From Halopseudomonas maritima (GTDB taxonomy: Bacteria > Pseudomonadota > Gammaproteobacteria > Pseudomonadales > Pseudomonadaceae), in contig NZ_CP079801.1 in assembly GCF_021545785.1 (NCBI RefSeq), positions 2,480,001 to 2,544,000 on the forward strand: DNA of 64,000 nt, written 5' to 3'. Every line of letters begins with the position of its first letter. The first letter of the stretch is position 1. The notes below the pieces were generated by a model. It ran no database searches. It was not told the DNA's origin and saw nothing but the letters and a program-made list of their open reading frames with translations. A program made the translations under genes and the position numbers. Of this stretch, positions 8,112-16,485 are shown piece after piece.

Positions 8112-9719
8112 ATGGCGGCGGTGGGTGACTCTGATCTGGTGTGCGGCTCGCCCGCAACCCTGTGCGCCAGGATGCGTCAGCGTGCCCTGACGCGCCTGCT
8201 GCTGGCGGCGTTGTCAGGTGGCCTGCTGTGCCTGCCCTGGATTGATGGTGCCCTGTACTGGAGCGCCTGGATCGGCTGGGTGCCGTTGCTGTTTGCCCTG
8301 CAGGGCAGCAGTTTGCGGCAGGCGGCGTTGCTGGGCTGGGTGTGCGGTACCTTGTTCTACATCGGCACCGCCTACTGGATGGTCGACTTCGCTATCCACC
8401 TCAAAGGCCTGTCGGTGCCGGTCAGTGTGTTGCTGGCGTCCTTGTTCTGGCTTTACGCCGGCGCGTCCATTGCTGCGGGCTGCCTGCTGTTTCGGTTGAT
8501 ATCACGACGCCTGCCTCAACTTGATCTGCTGAGTTTTCCACTGGTTATTGTGGTGGCATGTGCACTGTATCCCACGCTGTTTGATATCCGTTTCAGCGAA
8601 ACCCAGGCCGCTTTTGTGTTGGCGATCCAGGGTGTCGATCTGGTCGGTGCCCAGGGTATGGATATGCTCATGTTGCTGGTCAGCATGCTGTTGTTTCAAG
8701 TGCTGCAACGCAATCTCGGTGGGGGACGGGTGGTGCCGCTGGTTGCTGCCTGCGCTCTGGTGCTGGCCTGGTTTGGCTATGGCTGGTTTACTCTGGCGCA
8801 CTGGGATCGGCAAGCCGCGCTCTGGCCGAGCATGCGCATTGGCCTGGTGCAACCGAACGATGCTCCAACGCGCCGTATTCCGGCGCCACCAGCGGGGTAC
8901 TCACGCGAATACCCCGAAGAGATGGAGGCCACCCGGCGACTGTCGGCCGCTGGCGCACGCTGGATCGCCTGGCCAGAGGCACGCTACAAGGGCTACTTTG
9001 ACCAGCAGAGCGTGCGCCAGGCCTGGGCTGACCAGATTCTTGGCATGTCCTCGGAGCTGTTCTTCCACGATGTGGAAACGCGTCATCGCCACGCCACGCC
9101 GATCAGCTACAACACCGTCGGCTGGCTCGGCCAGGAGGGTGCACTGGTTGACCAGTACCGCAAGATGCTGCGTGTACCCTTTGGCGAATATCTGCCGGGT
9201 TTCTGGACGTTGCCTGGCGTTAACTGGCTGACCACCCGGTTTCTGGGTGATTATCTGCGTGAGGTCGGCGCCGGGCAGGAGCATGTCGAGTTCCCGGTTG
9301 ACGATATGCGGGTGGTCCCCAAAATCTGTTACGAAACCGCGTTTCCGGAGTTTATTGCTGAAGCCATAGGCGAGGATGGTGGTGGCAAGGTGCTGCTGTT
9401 TGTCTCGCAGGACAATTGGTTTGGCGAGACCTCGCAACCCTTTCAGCATCGCGCCATCTCGATCATGCGGGCGGTGGAAAATCGCGTGCCGATGCTGCAC
9501 CTGATCAACAACGGTCCATCGGTTGCGGTCGTACCCAGCGGCCGAGCGGTGGCTGGCACGCCCGCGTTCAGCCGTGCCGAGATGCTGGTGGATCTGCCGT
9601 ACTCGGCCAGCAGTGGCGGCAGTTTTTTCAGTCGCCACGCGCAGCATCTCAATGTGTTCTGGTATGGCGTGTTGATGGTGTTGCTGCTGCTGGCTCTGCG
9701 CCCGAGCCGACGCCGCTGA
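8112..9719 (+). CDS. apolipoprotein N-acyltransferase-like protein
   Basis: About 535 residues from ATG 8112, which has GGAG upstream; ATG codons at 8079 and 8172 are alternatives. Six or so membrane helices are followed by a periplasmic nitrilase-fold domain and a last helix at the C-terminus. The catalytic triad of Lnt is visible: Glu in WPEARY (about 289), Lys in YRKMLRVPFGEYLP (about 351) and Cys in KICYETAFPE (about 406). Lnt adds the third acyl chain to lipoproteins. This gene lacks the usual corC/ybeX neighbours, so it may be a second, divergent Lnt or a related nitrilase-type acyltransferase. Confidence 0.85.
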   Translation: MAAVGDSDLVCGSPATLCARMRQRALTRLLLAALSGGLLCLPWIDGALYWSAWIGWVPLLFALQGSSLRQAALLGWVCGTLFYIGTAYWMVDFAIHLKGLSVPVSVLLASLFWLYAGASIAAGCLLFRLISRRLPQLDLLSFPLVIVVACALYPTLFDIRFSETQAAFVLAIQGVDLVGAQGMDMLMLLVSMLLFQVLQRNLGGGRVVPLVAACALVLAWFGYGWFTLAHWDRQAALWPSMRIGLVQPNDAPTRRIPAPPAGYSREYPEEMEATRRLSAAGARWIAWPEARYKGYFDQQSVRQAWADQILGMSSELFFHDVETRHRHATPISYNTVGWLGQEGALVDQYRKMLRVPFGEYLPGFWTLPGVNWLTTRFLGDYLREVGAGQEHVEFPVDDMRVVPKICYETAFPEFIAEAIGEDGGGKVLLFVSQDNWFGETSQPFQHRAISIMRAVENRVPMLHLINNGPSVAVVPSGRAVAGTPAFSRAEMLVDLPYSASSGGSFFSRHAQHLNVFWYGVLMVLLLLALRPSRRR

Positions 9720-9784
9720 GTGGCCGCCTGGCATTCGCTGGGCTATACCTGTCGGGGACGTCAATTTGCCATTGGAGGCGCTGC

Positions 9785-10717
9785 ATGACTCGCTCCCGTT
9801 TACTCGTCGCTACCCTGCTGTGCGCACTGGCACCGCTGTCTGCACAAGCGTCCGAGGGTGGCGGCAGTGTCTACCTGCAAGGAACCTTCAACGACTTTGC
9901 CGTGGCCATGCCGTTGCCGCCCGGGGTCTACCTGCGCAATGACCTGATTCGTTACGAAGCCGAGATCAATGCCCGGCCGCTGGGCGGGCGCGCGGATGCC
10001 GGGCTGGAGCAGACGCTTTGGCTGAACATGGTCAAGCTGTCCTGGGTCACCGATTGGCAACTGCTGGGCGGGCGCTACAGCGCCGCAATGGTGCTGCCGC
10101 TGGTGCTGGACGTGAATGTGGATGCACGGCTGCAGGGGCCGGGCTTTGGCACCTTCGGCAACGGTGACAGCGGCGGCATGGGCGACCCTTACCTGATTCC
10201 CTTTCAAGTGAACTGGCAGTCCGGACGTCACAACACGGCCCTGGCGCTGGGAGTATCGGTGCCGGTGGGCAGGTACGATCGCGACGATAAGGTCAATCTC
10301 GGACGCCATTACTGGGCGCTCGACCCCAATGTCAGCTACTCCTGGCTGCACGAGAAGGGCTGGGAGCTGTCGGGTACCGCTGGTCTGTTGTTCAATGCCC
10401 GTAATCCGGAAACCGACTACCGCACCGGCAACGAGTTTCACCTCGACTGGCTGGCGGCCTATCACCCGGCAGCGACCCATGCCTTTGGGGTGGCTGGTTA
10501 CTGGTATCACCAGACCACCGACGATGACGGCGGCATCCCTGCGTTTCTGAACCAGGGCTTTCGCGGGCGCGGTTACGGCCTGGGGCCAGCGTTTATGACC
10601 ACGCTGCAGGTGGGCGAGCAGCAGCTGAGCCTGATTGGCAAGTGGCTGCATGACCTGGACAGCGAGCGGCGCATGGAGGGTGATCTGTTGATGTTGAGTG
10701 TGGCGTTGGCGTTGTGA
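9785..10717 (+). CDS. outer-membrane protein, phenol MetA-degradation family
   Basis: 310 residues. The start at 9785 follows GGAGG. A clear signal peptide (LLVATLLCALAPLSAQA, cleavage near residue 22) is followed by a sequence of alternating polar and hydrophobic stretches rich in Gly, Tyr and Trp, ending in ...LLMLSVALAL, as in outer-membrane beta barrels. The GDPYLIPFQVNW and LALGVSVPVGRYD segments match the Phenol_MetA_deg (SphA-like) family, whose members are often annotated as hydrophobic-compound channels. No degradation genes are adjacent, so the substrate is open. Confidence 0.75.
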   Translation: MTRSRLLVATLLCALAPLSAQASEGGGSVYLQGTFNDFAVAMPLPPGVYLRNDLIRYEAEINARPLGGRADAGLEQTLWLNMVKLSWVTDWQLLGGRYSAAMVLPLVLDVNVDARLQGPGFGTFGNGDSGGMGDPYLIPFQVNWQSGRHNTALALGVSVPVGRYDRDDKVNLGRHYWALDPNVSYSWLHEKGWELSGTAGLLFNARNPETDYRTGNEFHLDWLAAYHPAATHAFGVAGYWYHQTTDDDGGIPAFLNQGFRGRGYGLGPAFMTTLQVGEQQLSLIGKWLHDLDSERRMEGDLLMLSVALAL

Positions 10718-10724
10718 GCGGCAA

Positions 10725-11939
10725 CTAGACAAACTGCCCGGCGGCGTAGCCGGATGACCAGGCCCACTGAAAGTTGAAACCGCCCAGGTGGCCGCTCACA
10801 TCCACCACTTCGCCCACAAAATACAGGCCGGGGCAGGCTTTGGCCTCCATGGTCTTGGAACTGATGTCATCGGTGCTCACGCCGCCCAGTGTTACCTCGG
10901 CGGTGCGGTAGCCCTCGGTGCCAGAGGGCTTGAGTTGCCAGGCGTTCAGGTTGGCACCGATCTCGCGCAGTAGGCGGTCGGGCATCTGCGCCAGCGCAGT
11001 GTCGTCGTCCGCAGGCCACCACAATGCCTGTAATTCGGTGACCAGTGCGCGCGGTAGCTGATTGGCCAGCCGGGTTTTCAGACGTGCGCGTGGCTGCTGC
11101 TGTTTTTCATCGAGCAGCCAGGCGGTGGCGTCGAGGGCGGGCAGCAGGTCGATGCTGATGCTGTCGCCGTTATGCCAATAGCTGGATATCTGCAGCATGG
11201 CCGGGCCGCTCAGCCCGCGATGGGTAAACAGCATGGCTTCGCTGAAGTGGCGATTGTTGCAGCTCACGCTGACGTCCACCGCGAGCCCCGACAGCCGCTC
11301 GCACAACGGCTTGATGGCATCGCTGAAGGTGAAGGGCACCAGCCCTGCGCGCCGGGGTACCAGTTGCATGCCAAACTGTTCGGCCAGTTGGTAGCCCAGC
11401 CCACTGCCACCGAGGGTAGGGATGGACAGGCCGCCGGTGGCGACCACCAGCGAGACGCAGCCAAAGGTAAGTGCGCGGCCCTGTTGTTCAACGTGCAGGG
11501 TAAAGCCGCCGCTCTCATGGTGCTCAACACGGTTCAGTTCGCACTGGGTGCGAATGTCCACCTGGGCTTGCAGGCATTCGTTTTCCAGCATGTCGAGAAT
11601 CGGTTTGGCCGAGTCACGGCAGAACAGTTGCTGGTGCTTGCGCTCTTCATAGTCGATGGCGTAGCGGCCAACCAGCTCGATAAAGTCCCATTGGGTGTAG
11701 CGGTTAAGCGCCGATTTGCAGAAGTGCGCATTGGCGGACAGAAAGTTGTCCGCCTCTACGCTGTAGTTGGTGAAGTTGCAGCGCCCGCCACCGGACATCA
11801 GGATCTTCTTGCCGATCCGCTTAGCGCGCTCCAGTACCAGCACCCGGCGCCCGCGCTGCCCGGCGGTGGCCGCGCACATCAGGCCGGAGGCGCCGGCGCC
11901 GAGAACGATCACGTCAAAGTCGGAGGCTGGCTGAGGCAC
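10725..11939 (-). CDS. BaiN/HI0933-family FAD-dependent oxidoreductase
   Basis: 404 residues. The N-terminal Rossmann motif is VIVLGAGASGLMCAATAGQRG (FAD binding), followed by KKILMSGGGRCNFTN, the family signature. GLYFVGEVVDVSGHLGGFNFQWAWSSG near the C-terminus is the second FAD contact. The family (YhiN, BaiN) contains flavoproteins of mostly unknown substrate; some reduce steroid double bonds, others have been linked to RNA modification by context only. It ends 7 bp from the convergent outer-membrane protein gene. Confidence 0.9.
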   Translation of the reverse strand: MPQPASDFDVIVLGAGASGLMCAATAGQRGRRVLVLERAKRIGKKILMSGGGRCNFTNYSVEADNFLSANAHFCKSALNRYTQWDFIELVGRYAIDYEERKHQQLFCRDSAKPILDMLENECLQAQVDIRTQCELNRVEHHESGGFTLHVEQQGRALTFGCVSLVVATGGLSIPTLGGSGLGYQLAEQFGMQLVPRRAGLVPFTFSDAIKPLCERLSGLAVDVSVSCNNRHFSEAMLFTHRGLSGPAMLQISSYWHNGDSISIDLLPALDATAWLLDEKQQQPRARLKTRLANQLPRALVTELQALWWPADDDTALAQMPDRLLREIGANLNAWQLKPSGTEGYRTAEVTLGGVSTDDISSKTMEAKACPGLYFVGEVVDVSGHLGGFNFQWAWSSGYAAGQFV

Positions 11940-12034
11940 GTTGAGAGTCCGCGAATGGCTGGCTGGAAGCGGCGAATTCTAGCATTCTTGTTCTGGCGTA
12001 GAATGCGCGATATCGACTATGTGAGGAAAACAGC

Positions 12035-12262
12035 ATGTCATCAAACCCGTCACCGCGCTCCGCAGACCCCTTGCACGGCGTGACCTTGAAGGCGCTGCTG
12101 GAATGGCTGGTCGCGCGCTATGGCTGGGAGGAGTTGGGGCGTCAGGTGCCGATCAATTGCTTTTTGCACGAGCCAAGCATGAATTCCAGTCTCAAGTTTT
12201 TGCGGCGAACGCCCTGGGCCAGGGAGAAGGTGGAAGCGCTTTATATCGCCAGCCGGCGGTAG
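12035..12262 (+). CDS. VF530 (DUF2132) family small DNA-binding protein
   Basis: 75 residues, the full family length. DPLHGVTLKALLEWLVARYGWEELG followed by INCFLHEPSMNSSLKFLRRTPWAREKVE is the complete VF530 signature, a small helical domain known from a Vibrio protein structure and reported to bind DNA. Its cellular role is not established. A GAGGAAAACAGC ribosome site precedes the ATG. The gene is short and monocistronic, ending 6 bp before the convergent YqaA gene. Confidence 0.85.
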   Translation: MSSNPSPRSADPLHGVTLKALLEWLVARYGWEELGRQVPINCFLHEPSMNSSLKFLRRTPWAREKVEALYIASRR

Positions 12263-12268
12263 CAGGAG

Positions 12269-12700
12269 CTAGCCCAGCGTTGCAGCGGTCAACAGCAGGT
12301 AACGCCCGCCTTTGGCCACGGCGACAATCAGGGTGAAGCGCCACAGCGGCTCGCGCATCACGCCGGCAACAATGGTCAGTGGGTCGCCGATAAAAGGCGC
12401 CCAGCTCAGCAGCAGTGACCAATAGCCCCAGCGGTGGTAGGCCGCCTGGGTGCGGGCCAGGCGCTCGGGCGTCAGCGGAAACCAGCGGCGTTGTTGAAAG
12501 TGGGTAATGTAGCGGCCCAGCCACCAGTTGAGCATGGCGCCCAGCAGGTTGCCCGCGGAGGCAACCAGCAGCACCGGCAGCGGGTCGTAGTGGCCGCTCA
12601 GCAGCATGGCCACCAGGGCGAACTCCGACTGCAGCGGCAGTACGGTGGCGGCGCCCAGGGCGATCAGAAACAGGCCAATATAACTACTCAGCTCCCACAT
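12269..12700 (-). CDS. YqaA-family membrane protein (VTT domain)
   Basis: 143 residues with four hydrophobic segments. The LPLQSEFALVAMLLSG and SAGNLLGAMLNWWLGRY segments are characteristic of YqaA, the short form of the DedA/VTT superfamily. WAPFIGDPLTIVAGVMREP carries the conserved Pro-Asp/Gly region. DedA relatives move lipids across membranes and depend on the proton motive force; YqaA itself has no proven function. CGGAG sits just before the start. Confidence 0.85.
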   Translation of the reverse strand: MWELSSYIGLFLIALGAATVLPLQSEFALVAMLLSGHYDPLPVLLVASAGNLLGAMLNWWLGRYITHFQQRRWFPLTPERLARTQAAYHRWGYWSLLLSWAPFIGDPLTIVAGVMREPLWRFTLIVAVAKGGRYLLLTAATLG

Positions 12701-12912
12701 GGGGTCTCCGGCGAAACTCGGCGGGCCAGCATACCAGCCTGATGCCGTTTGACGCTCGGCGGCTAGCAGATATTGCTGAGCAGCGCGGCGCTGGCGACAA
12801 ATTATTCCTAATTACCAAAAATATCGAATCATCCCTTCACGATGGCCGGCAAAGCAGGAATAATGGCGCGCTTTGCAACCTGCCGTAACGGCAACAGGTC
12901 CCAGGAGTACGC
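12701..12912. promoter_or_regulatory. divergent intergenic region, AT-rich
   Basis: This 212-bp gap separates the divergent YqaA and MFS genes. About 12800-12835 is AT-rich (AAATTATTCCTAATTACC), unlike its surroundings, and is the likely place for the MFS promoter and any regulator site. I see no strong palindrome there. Confidence 0.4.
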
Positions 12913-14160
12913 ATGTCCGAGCTGTCCACCGACCTATCCGATGCCGCTGTTCAAACCTCCGCTCAAACCCCTGCCCGCAGCCTGTCCTGGTTGATCTTGC
13001 TGGCGCTGGCGGTAGGCGGTTTTGGTATCGGCACCGGTGAATTTGTCATCATGGGACTGATGCCCACCATTGCCGCAGATCTGGCGGTCACGGAACCTCA
13101 GGTAGGGCATGTGATCAGCAGTTACGCGCTGGGCGTGGTGGTTGGGGCTCCCATTCTGGCGATCTTTGGTGCCCGCCTGTATCGGCGTCACCTGCTGTTG
13201 CTGTTGATGGGGTTTTTCGCGCTGGGCAATCTGGCCAGTGCGCTGGCGCCCGATTACCACAGCCTGCTGCTGGCGCGCTTTGTTGCCGGCTTGCCGCATG
13301 GCGCCTACTTCGGGGTGGCGGCGTTGGTGGCGGCCTCGCTGGTGGCGCCCAACAAGCGCGCCGCTGCCGTCAGTCTGGTGATGCTGGGGCTGACCCTGGC
13401 GATTCTCTTGGGTAACCCGCTGGCTACCTTGCTTGGTCAGCAGTTTGACTGGCGTTACGCCTTTGTCGCGGTGGCGGTCATTGCGCTGCTGACGGTGTTG
13501 TTGATTGCCTTGCTCCTGCCGCTGGAGCGGGGCGTGGCGCGCAGTAATCCGTTGGCGGAGTTGCAAGCCTTTCGGCGCATCCAGGTGTGGTACGCGCTGG
13601 GTATCGGGGCGATTGGCTTTGCTGGCATGTTCTGCGTGTTCAGCTATCTGGCGGTGACCCTGCTGGAAGTGACCGGCGTAGCACCGCTGGTGGTGCCGCT
13701 GGCGGTGGCAACCTTTGGCGCGGGCACCCTGGTGGGTAATCTGGCCGGTGGCTGGCTGTTTGAGCGGCTGCAGTTTGGCGCGGTGGGTGTGGTATTGCTG
13801 TGGAGCATTGGCGTGCTGCTGCTGTTCCCCTTTGCCGTGCACACGCTGTGGAGTGCGCTGCTGGCGGCCTTTTTGGTTGGCACCATGGTGGCATTGTCGC
13901 CGCCGCTGCAGACCCGCCTGATGGATGTCGCAGCCGATGCCCAGACGCTGGCAGCCGCGTCACACCACGCGGCGTTCAACGTCGCCAACGCACTGGGCCC
14001 GTGGCTCGGCGGACTGGCGATCAGCGCTGGGCTGGGCTGGACGGTGACCGGCTATGTGGGCGCCGGCACCGCGCTGATCGGTCTGTTGCTGTTTGTGTTG
14101 GCCTGGCGCCGTGAGCAGCGCCATCCCGAGGAGCTGCACTCTCAGGACGCAGCGGCCTGA
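12913..14160 (+). CDS. MFS transporter, AraJ/YdhP-like
   Basis: 415 residues with 12 hydrophobic helices. GIGTGEFVIMGLMPTIAADL near helix 1 and GALGVVVGAPILAIFGARLYRRH-like sequence at the helix 2-3 loop place it in the drug/sugar efflux DHA1 group that includes AraJ and YdhP. It should be a proton-driven inner-membrane exporter; the substrate is unknown. The ribosome site is CAGGAG. Its last 19 bp overlap the 3' end of the convergent glutathione transferase gene. Confidence 0.9.
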   Translation: MSELSTDLSDAAVQTSAQTPARSLSWLILLALAVGGFGIGTGEFVIMGLMPTIAADLAVTEPQVGHVISSYALGVVVGAPILAIFGARLYRRHLLLLLMGFFALGNLASALAPDYHSLLLARFVAGLPHGAYFGVAALVAASLVAPNKRAAAVSLVMLGLTLAILLGNPLATLLGQQFDWRYAFVAVAVIALLTVLLIALLLPLERGVARSNPLAELQAFRRIQVWYALGIGAIGFAGMFCVFSYLAVTLLEVTGVAPLVVPLAVATFGAGTLVGNLAGGWLFERLQFGAVGVVLLWSIGVLLLFPFAVHTLWSALLAAFLVGTMVALSPPLQTRLMDVAADAQTLAAASHHAAFNVANALGPWLGGLAISAGLGWTVTGYVGAGTALIGLLLFVLAWRREQRHPEELHSQDAAA

Positions 14161-14759
14161 TCATTCAGCGCGCGCGCACGCTCAGCGGCCGGCCTGGCAT
14201 TGGCGGCGGCAACAAACTCGGCAAAGCCCGGTCGCGCTTCGATGCTGCCCTGCATCAGTCCCCAGCCAAGCTGCGCAGCGAGGTAGAGGTCGGCGGCGGT
14301 GAAGTGATCGCCGCATAGCCACGGCCCGCCCAGCAGCGCCTGCTCCAGGGTGTCCAGACAGTCGTTCAGCGAGCCGAAGCCGAGCATGCGCTCTTGCCCC
14401 GGTTCGGCGCGCCAACCCAGAGTGTTGGCGGTCACCGCCTGTTCCAGCGGGCCGGCGCTAAAGAACAACCAGCGCAGATAGGCCGCCCGGCGCGGATCAT
14501 CAACCGGTGGCGCCAGTTGGGCGCGCGGGAAGCGATCTGCCAGGTAGGCGCAGATGGCCGCGCACTCGGTGATCAGCAGGTCACCGTGCACCAGTGCCGG
14601 CACCTTGCCCATCGGGTTGATGGCACGGTAGTGGGGGCTTTTCATCTCTTCGCCGTAGTCGATCCACACGGTCTCGTACGGGGTATGCAGTTCTTCAAGC
14701 ATCCAGTGCACCAGCCGGCCACGGGATTGCGGGTTGCTGTAGAGCGTCAGTCCATGCAT
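14142..14759 (-). CDS. glutathione S-transferase family protein
   Basis: 205 residues. The N-terminal thioredoxin-fold domain (about 3-80) has YSNPQSRGRLVHWML with a candidate active-site Ser, the cis-Pro in MGKVPAL, and ITECAAICAYL as the glutathione-contact segment. The C-terminal helical domain includes GDHFTAADLYLA, the N-capping motif. It should conjugate or reduce electrophiles with glutathione in the cytosol. AAGGAGAG precedes the ATG. The stop lies inside the 3' end of the MFS gene. Confidence 0.9.
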   Translation of the reverse strand: MHGLTLYSNPQSRGRLVHWMLEELHTPYETVWIDYGEEMKSPHYRAINPMGKVPALVHGDLLITECAAICAYLADRFPRAQLAPPVDDPRRAAYLRWLFFSAGPLEQAVTANTLGWRAEPGQERMLGFGSLNDCLDTLEQALLGGPWLCGDHFTAADLYLAAQLGWGLMQGSIEARPGFAEFVAAANARPAAERARALNDQAAAS

Positions 14760-14808
14760 GGGTGTCTCTCCTTGTGTGCTGCATCCAAGGATAGACGCAG
14801 TTTGCCGA

Positions 14809-15594
14809 TCAGGTCATCAATACCTTGCCCAGGCCAACGGCGCTGGTAACCAGCAGGGTGACGCCCAGTACCCGGAAGAAGTGCCCACTATCGTCGTGCA
14901 GCATGCGATTGTGAAAGCGCAAGCCGATCAGGTGGCCGACGGTGACACAGGGCAGCAGCCACAGGTGGTGGATCAGCTGCAGGTCCACACCGGCCCAGAC
15001 GAAGGCGGCCATCTTGATAGAGACCAGTACGAACCAGAGTACGAACAGGGTATCGCGCAGTTTCTCGCGGGCAATATGTTGCGCGGCGACGGCGATGATT
15101 AGCGGTGCACCAATCAGTGAGGTACCGCTGATATAGCCGCCCAGCATCAGGAACAACGTATCCAGCCAGCGGCTGTTGCTGCGAAAGGGGCGGTTGAAGA
15201 TGTACGACAACGCATAGCCGGAGACGATGACAAAGATGATCAGGCTCATGATCTGCGGTGGCAGGGTCAGCAGCCCAAACACGCCGATCAGCTTGGGAAT
15301 CATCATCACCGCCAGCATGTGTCCCAGATAACGCCAGTCGACGGTGCCGCCGGCGGTGTCTGGCTGGGCGCTGTCCGTGCTGCGTCGGCGGTTGTTGAGA
15401 AACACCGTCAGGAAGGAGAACAGCAGCAGATGGGCGGCAATCAGCGGCAGGAAGACCAGCGGGTCATCGTGCACCAGCAGCAGAAAGGGTAATGACAGCA
15501 CCGCGCCGCCAAAGCCCAGGCCCGAGCGGACAAAGCCGCTCCACACAAAGATCAGACCGATCAACGCATATTGCACGAAACTCAGTTCGGTCAT
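14809..15594 (-). CDS. TauE/SafE-family sulfite/anion exporter
   Basis: 261 residues with about eight hydrophobic helices in two similar halves. GLGFGGAVLSLPFLLLVHDD near the N-terminus and GGYISGTSLIGAPLIIAVAAQH in the second half are the paired repeat motifs of the TauE/SafE (former DUF81) family. Members export sulfite, sulfoacetate or other small organic anions across the inner membrane. Nothing nearby points to sulfonate breakdown, so the substrate is open. It follows the GST gene's start by about 50 bp on the same strand. Confidence 0.9.
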   Translation of the reverse strand: MTELSFVQYALIGLIFVWSGFVRSGLGFGGAVLSLPFLLLVHDDPLVFLPLIAAHLLLFSFLTVFLNNRRRSTDSAQPDTAGGTVDWRYLGHMLAVMMIPKLIGVFGLLTLPPQIMSLIIFVIVSGYALSYIFNRPFRSNSRWLDTLFLMLGGYISGTSLIGAPLIIAVAAQHIAREKLRDTLFVLWFVLVSIKMAAFVWAGVDLQLIHHLWLLPCVTVGHLIGLRFHNRMLHDDSGHFFRVLGVTLLVTSAVGLGKVLMT

Positions 15595-15678
15595 GGGTAC
15601 CTGCCAGTGGAAAACGGCTGGCCAGTATACGCGGCTGGCTGCCTGGCTGGCGTTGCTCGTGGGGAGATGCTCTGTTGC

Positions 15679-16485
15679 CTAGCCGCTGCGATCCAGTGCC
15701 AGGTCGGTGTGGCTGTAGAGCCGAAAGCTGCGGCTGGTGTCGACGTAGTCCCAGCGGGCGATGGCGCAGGTGTGAAAGGGGCCGTCGGTGCTGTGCTCGA
15801 TCAGGTTGACCGAGTTGGGTACCTCGCCGCGCACTCGCGACGACAGCGCGGTGCCAGCCTGGGCAGTCCAGGCTCGGCGAGTGCTGTGCTGACCGTTGAG
15901 CGGGCGGACATAGGGCAGGTGAATGTGCCCGGCCAGCAATAGGTCCAGGCCAGCATCCACCCAGCGAGGCACCACCTGATCGCCGCCGATCAGCAGGTTG
16001 CTGCGGTCCGAGCTTTCGACGGCGCGCACCGGGTGGTGCTGCATCACAATACGCAGCTGGCTAGCACTGGCCCGCTGCAGGTGGTGCTCCACTCGCTGGA
16101 TCTGCGCGCTGGTCAGCTCGCCATTCTTGTGACGGTCCGGGCGCGAGGAGTTGACTCCAACGACCAGCAGGCAATCGGTTTCCAGCAAGGGCTCCAGGTC
16201 AGCGGCAAAGTTGTCCTGATAATGGCCATAGGGCCGCAGCAGGCGTTTGAAGGGGTTGAACAGCGGCATGTCGTGGTTGCCAGGTACTGCCAGTATGGGG
16301 ATTCCCAGTTGCGTCATGAAGCGTCGAGCCTGGCGAAACTGCTGGGGGCGAGCGCGTTGGGTGATGTCGCCGCTGAGCAACGCCAGGGACGGGCGCTGCT
16401 CGCGCACCAACTGTAGCAGGGCGTTCATTACGTCCGCTTGTTCGGTGCCAAAGTGCGGGTCAGACAGGTGCAGGATACGAGTCAT
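15679..16485 (-). CDS. metallophosphoesterase (Icc/CpdA-like)
   Basis: 268 residues with all calcineurin-type metal motifs in order: LSDPHFG, SGDITQRA, PGNHDMP, MQHHPVR and LAGHIHLPYV. The layout resembles class III cyclic nucleotide phosphodiesterases such as CpdA, but a non-cAMP phosphoester is equally possible. The ATG at 16485 overlaps the stop of the lipid-kinase gene by 4 bp (ATGA), so the two are translationally coupled and probably act on related phosphorylated molecules. Confidence 0.88.
   Translation of the reverse strand: MTRILHLSDPHFGTEQADVMNALLQLVREQRPSLALLSGDITQRARPQQFRQARRFMTQLGIPILAVPGNHDMPLFNPFKRLLRPYGHYQDNFAADLEPLLETDCLLVVGVNSSRPDRHKNGELTSAQIQRVEHHLQRASASQLRIVMQHHPVRAVESSDRSNLLIGGDQVVPRWVDAGLDLLLAGHIHLPYVRPLNGQHSTRRAWTAQAGTALSSRVRGEVPNSVNLIEHSTDGPFHTCAIARWDYVDTSRSFRLYSHTDLALDRSG

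Noticed and set aside
9416..9784. N-terminal extension of the MetA-family protein
   Set aside because: It reads through the Lnt-like gene in another frame; the real start at 9785 has GGAGG and a signal peptide.
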